A stretch of 64,000 nucleotides of DNA. It comes from Paracentrotus lividus. Its lineage: Eukaryota; Echinodermata; Echinoidea; Camarodonta; Echinidae. Below the pieces are notes generated by a model. It worked only from the letters and a program-made list of their open reading frames with translations, ran no database searches and was not told the DNA's origin. The stretch lies in contig CALNVZ010003426.1 of NCBI GenBank assembly GCA_940671915.1, positions 46,440,771 through 46,504,770 on the forward strand. The letters are read 5' to 3'. Every line of letters begins with the position of its first letter. Positions within the stretch are counted from its first letter, which is position 1. Positions 58,460-64,000 of this stretch are shown one piece after another. A program made the translations under genes and the position numbers.

Positions 58460-60212
58460 ACTGTCAAAGACTAGCACATTTTTATTCATGTAAAGACTCG
58501 GGAGAGACTATCTTTATGAATATTTCCCACCTGTGCAACAAACTGCCAACTCTTGAATTTTCTCTTGTTTTTATCGTCTTTCAAAACATATTTTTCGCTG
58601 CTGGGAAGAAGCGTGATTGCAAAGACAATTTGTCGCTTCTTTCTCGTAATGTTTTGTGGATAATCGTGACAAGTGAAGTGCCAGCGACGAGTCTACCTGA
58701 AGTGTGAAGGATTCAAAACGTCAATGAAAACGTTAAAGGGTGTGTTTTGGGGGAATGTTCTTCAATGCCGTTGCATTTAAACCTTTGGAATGAACGCACG
58801 ATTGGAAAGAAACATCAATGATTTGTTGTGGAGCACTGTTGCCTCAATGTGCAGCAGGCAGACCTGGGCGATCAGTGGAAATGAAATGTCAATTAAACAT
58901 TCTTAAACAGCTCAGTCAAGGCTTCTGTGCTCCAGAGGGCTGTGTCAGACATGTCTTATTCAGACCAAGAAGTTTTTCATGCTGAGTCTTCGAACATAAT
59001 GCACCCGGTACATCACTGACGATTTCTTACATCAAGTTCTGGAGACCTCTCAGTAACCCCTTCAGTGCCCTTCTGCATTGAAACATCTATTAAGCTGATA
59101 TCCAAAAGCCATTGAGGCCTTTATGGCCTTCTACAACCAACTGTGCTTGAAGAAAATGGAAGACCGTACCCCTCCTCTTCAACCACTAAGAGAAATGTCT
59201 AGTGATCATCTCTATTATATGATACCCCTGTTAAACTACCACACAGATCAATACCTAACATCAGCTTGCTTGTGTGGTAATGTTATATTTTAGTTGGTTA
59301 TTGTGTCGATCTCAGCCTTATAGTAGGGGTTAATGTGTAATCGAAATAAGGGTTATTTTTAGACAACAGGGGTGTGTTTCACGAAGAGTTATTTTTGACT
59401 TAATTCAATGTATTCTTTGAAGCTCTCAAAACTTTGATTGTACATGAAGAATCTTTCAAACTTTAAAAAACTACTGTCACAATGAACAAGGTTATACAAT
59501 ATAGTAATGGATTTAATACTTAATATCTATGATTTTCGATGTTACACAGATGGTCACATAAATGGTGTAGTTTATTCTGAATGTAGTTGGGAGAATTCTC
59601 AATTTGATCCTGGGGTTAATAGGACAATCAAAAGAAATATTTGCTCTGTAATTTGTAGTTCAATGCAGGTTATTACTTATTAAAACCAGCTCAAATGTTC
59701 TTCTAGAAATAAATATGCAACTCTTGAAATAGTTAGGCAAGCAGAGAATAAATTGATTCCTTAGATATATCTTGGTTTGGTGTTGTTTGTTTGCCCTTAT
59801 TATTTATTCATACTAAACCTGCAGGACACTTGGATGAAAGTTGATTGGGTTGAATTTATACATTCAATCTATACTAAAACTTATGATTTTAGGCAATTGG
59901 GGCTTAAGATCATGTGTTTGATCACAAGCTAGTAGTCATCATTCTGTAACATTTCAGATTGTCATTTATGAGAGCAAGCTCAATATGAAACATTTTCTTC
60001 ACTTTTAAACTTCATGGGAAGTCAGTTATCACAAGAGAGTATATTTAATGTTTGTATTCGTAATATTGTCCATGAATCATATTTATTGAAAATAGTATCA
60101 CAGCTTTATAGTGAGAGAAGGAAATAGTGGTTGAAGTTCTAATGGTCTGCACATACTAAGCATGAAGAATTCTAAGTTACAAAATGTATTCATACTTCTC
60201 TCTCTCTCTCTC

Positions 60213-60243
<31 letters not shown>

Positions 60244-63200
60244 TCTCTCCTCTGCATTTCTTCTCTCCTCTCTCTCCTTCTCTCTCTCCATCCTTTTTAT
60301 GATTTATTATGAAATGCAAGACAATTCCCTTAAAATAAAAAAAAAAAATCATTTTACTATCATTTTTACTAGTCCCCAAGCCAAGTGCCTTCTTTAAAAG
60401 CTTGATGACAGTATTATGCCTACCAAAATATGAGGAATTATCTTTTTATACCAAAAAAAAAAAATGATTTTGATTAATCTCACAAGATATTTTTATTTAT
60501 CCCACTTCTATTCTTTACCTTGAAAAGTAATGATTATAATTTTTACTGCACATCTATGGTTTTGCAATAACATGTGCCAATCACTCACACAATGTGAAGT
60601 ACCTGTAATTGATTTTTTTTAAGGTTAACAATTAAAACTTTTGTACATGCACAGTATGAAAAGGATACCTCACTCTCCTTTAATGTTTCACTAAAGAACT
60701 TTAACAATTTTGGTTGGTTTGAGCACAATAATAAAATGCACATTTTGCTAAGTATATGAAATCCTTTTGGACCTTGAATTTAATAGCCTTTTTTAACTTA
60801 AAAAAAAAATAAAAGAATACCTATTGCAACCAACATCTAAACAAAATGAAGATCAATGATTTGAATGGTTTCCTTTTTTGTTCAAAAACTCTGTGGAGTT
60901 GGAAGATATTGTTATAGCTATCTATTTATTTATAACACCACATTAATTATGAATCCAAATTCATTTGATCTTTTTTTATTATTATTCAACAAAAACAATT
61001 GAGCCTAAATCGTGGATCGCTTGTAAGTAAATTAATCGCAGGTCAAGTAAAGGACTAATTTAAATGATAAAAGTGACAATATAGTTTGTTAGTCAAAAGA
61101 ATTTATTTATAGAATGCAAAGAGAATGCTAATATATATTTCTATAGTCTAATCAATTGATCCAAAACCATATTGTGATTGTTAAGATGTGCCTTTTAAAT
61201 CTAAAATCATTGGTTGCTGGGGCCAATATGATATAAATTATATGAGTGACTATCATTTGGGGAACTTCTGTTATTACGGAAAAGGTGAAAAAAGCTATTG
61301 TGAGCTTTCAAATTATTTCATTTTGAATTGTTTTAAGACTATATGAAAAAAGAAGCCCCCTTTCAAAATTCACTCATAGTACAAAGTCAACCTTGCTTGT
61401 AGTACAACATATACCCTATCAACACTGCAAGGAAAAGTACTGTACCATGTACAAAAGTTATGGCATTTTTAGCTTGTTTTATTCAATCAGTAATACCATG
61501 CCTGAATATCCCAAGCTTCATTTGCTATTTTCTAGCACTATTAAAGACCCTTTTGCCTCTTTCTTGAAAAAAAAAAATCAATTTCACTATGCCTATCTGT
61601 GATGTGTACTACATTGCAGAAATGCCAAAGCTAAACTTTTGTACTTATAGCCAAATAAAAAAAGAGGATAAGATACCGAATGTACCTTCACTTTTGGTTG
61701 CTCTTGAGTGCTTGTAAGAGAGACCTCTCGCAAACGGGTTCTAACAATGGAACGTAGTGTCTTTAAAGAAACTCTTTTGATACGAAAACTTGATGACAAA
61801 ATGATTATATAAAGCTATGACTAGAGATGACTATTTCTACTTTTTTTCTCACATTTTTACTATTCAACCTGTGTTTGCATTTTCTTACGAAGAGGTGGTA
61901 TTGTAAAGCTTGTTTATGTTTTGTACAAAGAATACTATTCCATATTTACTATTTATTGTCGTTTGTGTGTATGGTATCTTCAATGGAGAAAATGCTGTCT
62001 CTGTTTTGTCTTGTCGGGCAGAGATGATACAGTGAAACCTGTATACAAAGATCGTTCTGATCAGACTCTTTTATAAGCAGGTATTTCCTGTGCAGGTTTC
62101 AGTGTCAAAATGTTGTTCATGAGAATCAACAATTTCGGTCTTTATTGACAGATGATCGCCAAAGCAGGTTTCACTTTATTAAAGATTGAATGCATGTCCC
62201 AATTAGAAAATGTGTCTTTACATAGAGATTCAAATGATAATGTCCATTTTTAGAGATTCTCTCATAAGACATTGGATTAACACAGTTTCTGATTGCTGCC
62301 TTGTGTGATTCAAGAGTATTATAAATTTCTGAGTTGGTCATTTGAAAGACAGATAACCACCCTTAATATTTTAGTGCTGCTATGTTTGGAGGTCGATGTA
62401 GGTATTCTTGGTATATGAATATCAGCTAAATATATTTCCTCTTAAAAGATATAAGTTGAAATTCTTGACAGTTCAGTAGCGTTGACCACAAAGTATCGCA
62501 TCTCGTCTAATGTTTCTTTAAAAGTACTCTTTCTTGCAAATGTGATTGCGTAAAGGGGGCAAATATTGACTTATATGATAATGGCTGGTAATCTTTTAGT
62601 GATCACACGGGTAACCCAAGAATTAAATGTGAACATGTGGATGATGTCATCACTGTTGCATTGCGGGGGCATACATGGGACGGAAACTAACAGAGGAACT
62701 GTGTTGTGGGCTCCTTTAAACTCTTGTCATAACTGTTGAACCTCTAACTGTACTTATGAAGCCGTACTGAAGTGAGATGTTTTTTTTTTTATCTTGTCAA
62801 TACCTGATCATGAGGAGTTTGATTTTAAAGGAATGTACATTTTTCTTTGCATTTATCTTTTCAAACCGCGTCGGTGCTACTGCTTCATTTGTGTTTCTTA
62901 GAAAAAAAAAATTATGAAAAAAAAACCTTGTACAGAATGTAAGATATTTTACCAGAGAAACTTTTTACAAAAGCTTTTGTAAAGTGAGACTTTATATAAT
63001 TTTACTTGGACTAGTGTAAGAACATGCATATTTTCTGAAATTGTTTTTTTTCTGTACGTTACAGTGCCATTCGGTTATATGTGTTGTGTAGTTTGCATGC
63101 AATTTACACAGTGTTTTTAGCGTTTGTCAACACTGTTCATTTTATACTTCACTTGATTTCATGTTTGTTTCTTTTTTTTTCTACATCATACTGCCTGTGA

Positions 63201-64000
63201 TCTTGCAAGTTCGTTTCATCTTCCTAAGTTATTGCTGGATAATATTTTACAGGATGGTTATTTGTTTGAGTGGGTGTGTTTTTTATATGGCATGCGCACA
63301 AAATAGGACCAAACGCCAGTTTAGCTGGCCTTAACCCTTGTCGGACATATCATCAGAAAGGAAAAAAGACTGATCATTGAGACTATGGTTGCTCACCGAA
63401 CAAGGATGTGCCAGACATAAGCAAAATATTATTTTTAATATTATTACATAAGGTTAGTTTTTAGGTATCGTACCTTGATTTAATGCACATTAAGTAGACT
63501 ATTATGCATTCAAACCTGTGTATTGAGGTTCTGCATTTATATATTTTAATACCACTCCTTCTCCAATGCATATGTCCTTTAGAGAGGATGTGCAACACTT
63601 TTTGAATGCCTAAACCAACACCATACCAACACCTGGGCACCACAGTTACATTCTATTTCAGGCCTGTATAATTACAAACTAATCTTGGCATGATGCTTCG
63701 TCAGTTTTAATTATACCAGAATTGAAGTTACCTTTTGAGTGAATGCACAGAAACTGAATAGCTTTAAACAAACTTGACTGAATCCTGTAAAACTTGATAA
63801 AGATTGAAGTTTATGGACTGCAATGTGAAATCCGTATCCAAGTTTTGATGTTTAAGGGTTCCACTTCAACCACATATTTCTGCAGATTCAGATTGAACAT
63901 TTTTGAACATAAATTAATATTTAAAAAAAAAGGTATGTTATTATTCAGTCATCATGATAAAGTATATTTTCTTCCTTTTAGTTCCGTAAAATTATTTGAT
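58460..64000 (+). other. Probable 3' UTR and downstream flank of TEAD
   Basis: No further family-like coding sequence was seen. The stretch is AT-rich, has several AATAAA-type signals (for example near 59708 and 59747) and no clear single cleavage site, so the 3' UTR end cannot be fixed. It contains a CT-rich tract (60197-60295) and many short A/T runs. Open frames here are short and unlike known proteins. A separate downstream gene was not recognised. Confidence 0.5.
60197..60295. repeat. CT-rich microsatellite
   Basis: Interrupted (CT)n tract in the presumed 3' UTR/flank. Confidence 0.95.

Noticed and set aside
1..64000. CRISPR arrays, bacterial operons, integrated viral genes or a novel defence-type system
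   Set aside because: The window is intron-rich animal DNA; direct repeats seen are minisatellites or transposon words, and no viral or microbial protein was recognised.

Overview
The window is one animal nuclear locus. It carries a single recognisable gene, a TEAD/TEF-1/Scalloped transcription factor on the + strand, spread over about 45 kb (13053 to at least 58459). The DNA is AT-rich, with GT-AG introns, many small inverted-repeat transposons, (GA)n and (GTA)n microsatellites, poly(A)/poly(G) runs, recurring acatgtac and aggcctac words, and one 909-base assembly gap (35284-36192). With the deuterostome-like TEAD sequence this suggests an echinoderm, most likely a sea urchin. That taxonomic call is inference from repeat style and protein similarity; it was not searched.

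Layout. 1-13052 holds no recognisable coding exon and is 5' flank or 5' intron filled with foldback elements and MITEs. 13053-13364 is the first coding exon (ATG at 13133, start of the TEA DNA-binding domain). A 23-kb intron contains most of the repeats, an array of CACGTG-bearing ~180-bp units (20030-20730), nested transposons (23225-25119) and the N gap. 36708-36786 is the second TEA-domain exon, disrupted as assembled. 43795-43857 and 44884-44946 are two intact, equal-length, in-phase alternative exons for the DNA-recognition helix. 47727-47891, 52108-52151 and 53876-54038 encode the linker and the start of the YAP-binding domain. 54656-56685 holds four intact exons of the YAP/Vg/TONDU-binding fold. 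57580-58459 holds the last two coding exons, which carry several indels, one partly duplicated around a (GTA)n microsatellite. 58460-64000 looks like 3' UTR and flank.

Together the exons give a protein of about 435 residues with the usual TEAD architecture: N-terminal TEA domain (three-helix DNA binding), Pro-rich linker, C-terminal immunoglobulin-like co-activator domain of the Hippo pathway. The most interesting features are the duplicated recognition-helix exon, where the first nine residues are identical but six of those codons differ synonymously while the rest diverges, and the contrast between intact exons and three exons with indels (in two of them insertion-dominated), which points to locally poor consensus rather than a dead gene. 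No RNA gene, CRISPR array or second protein-coding gene could be supported.
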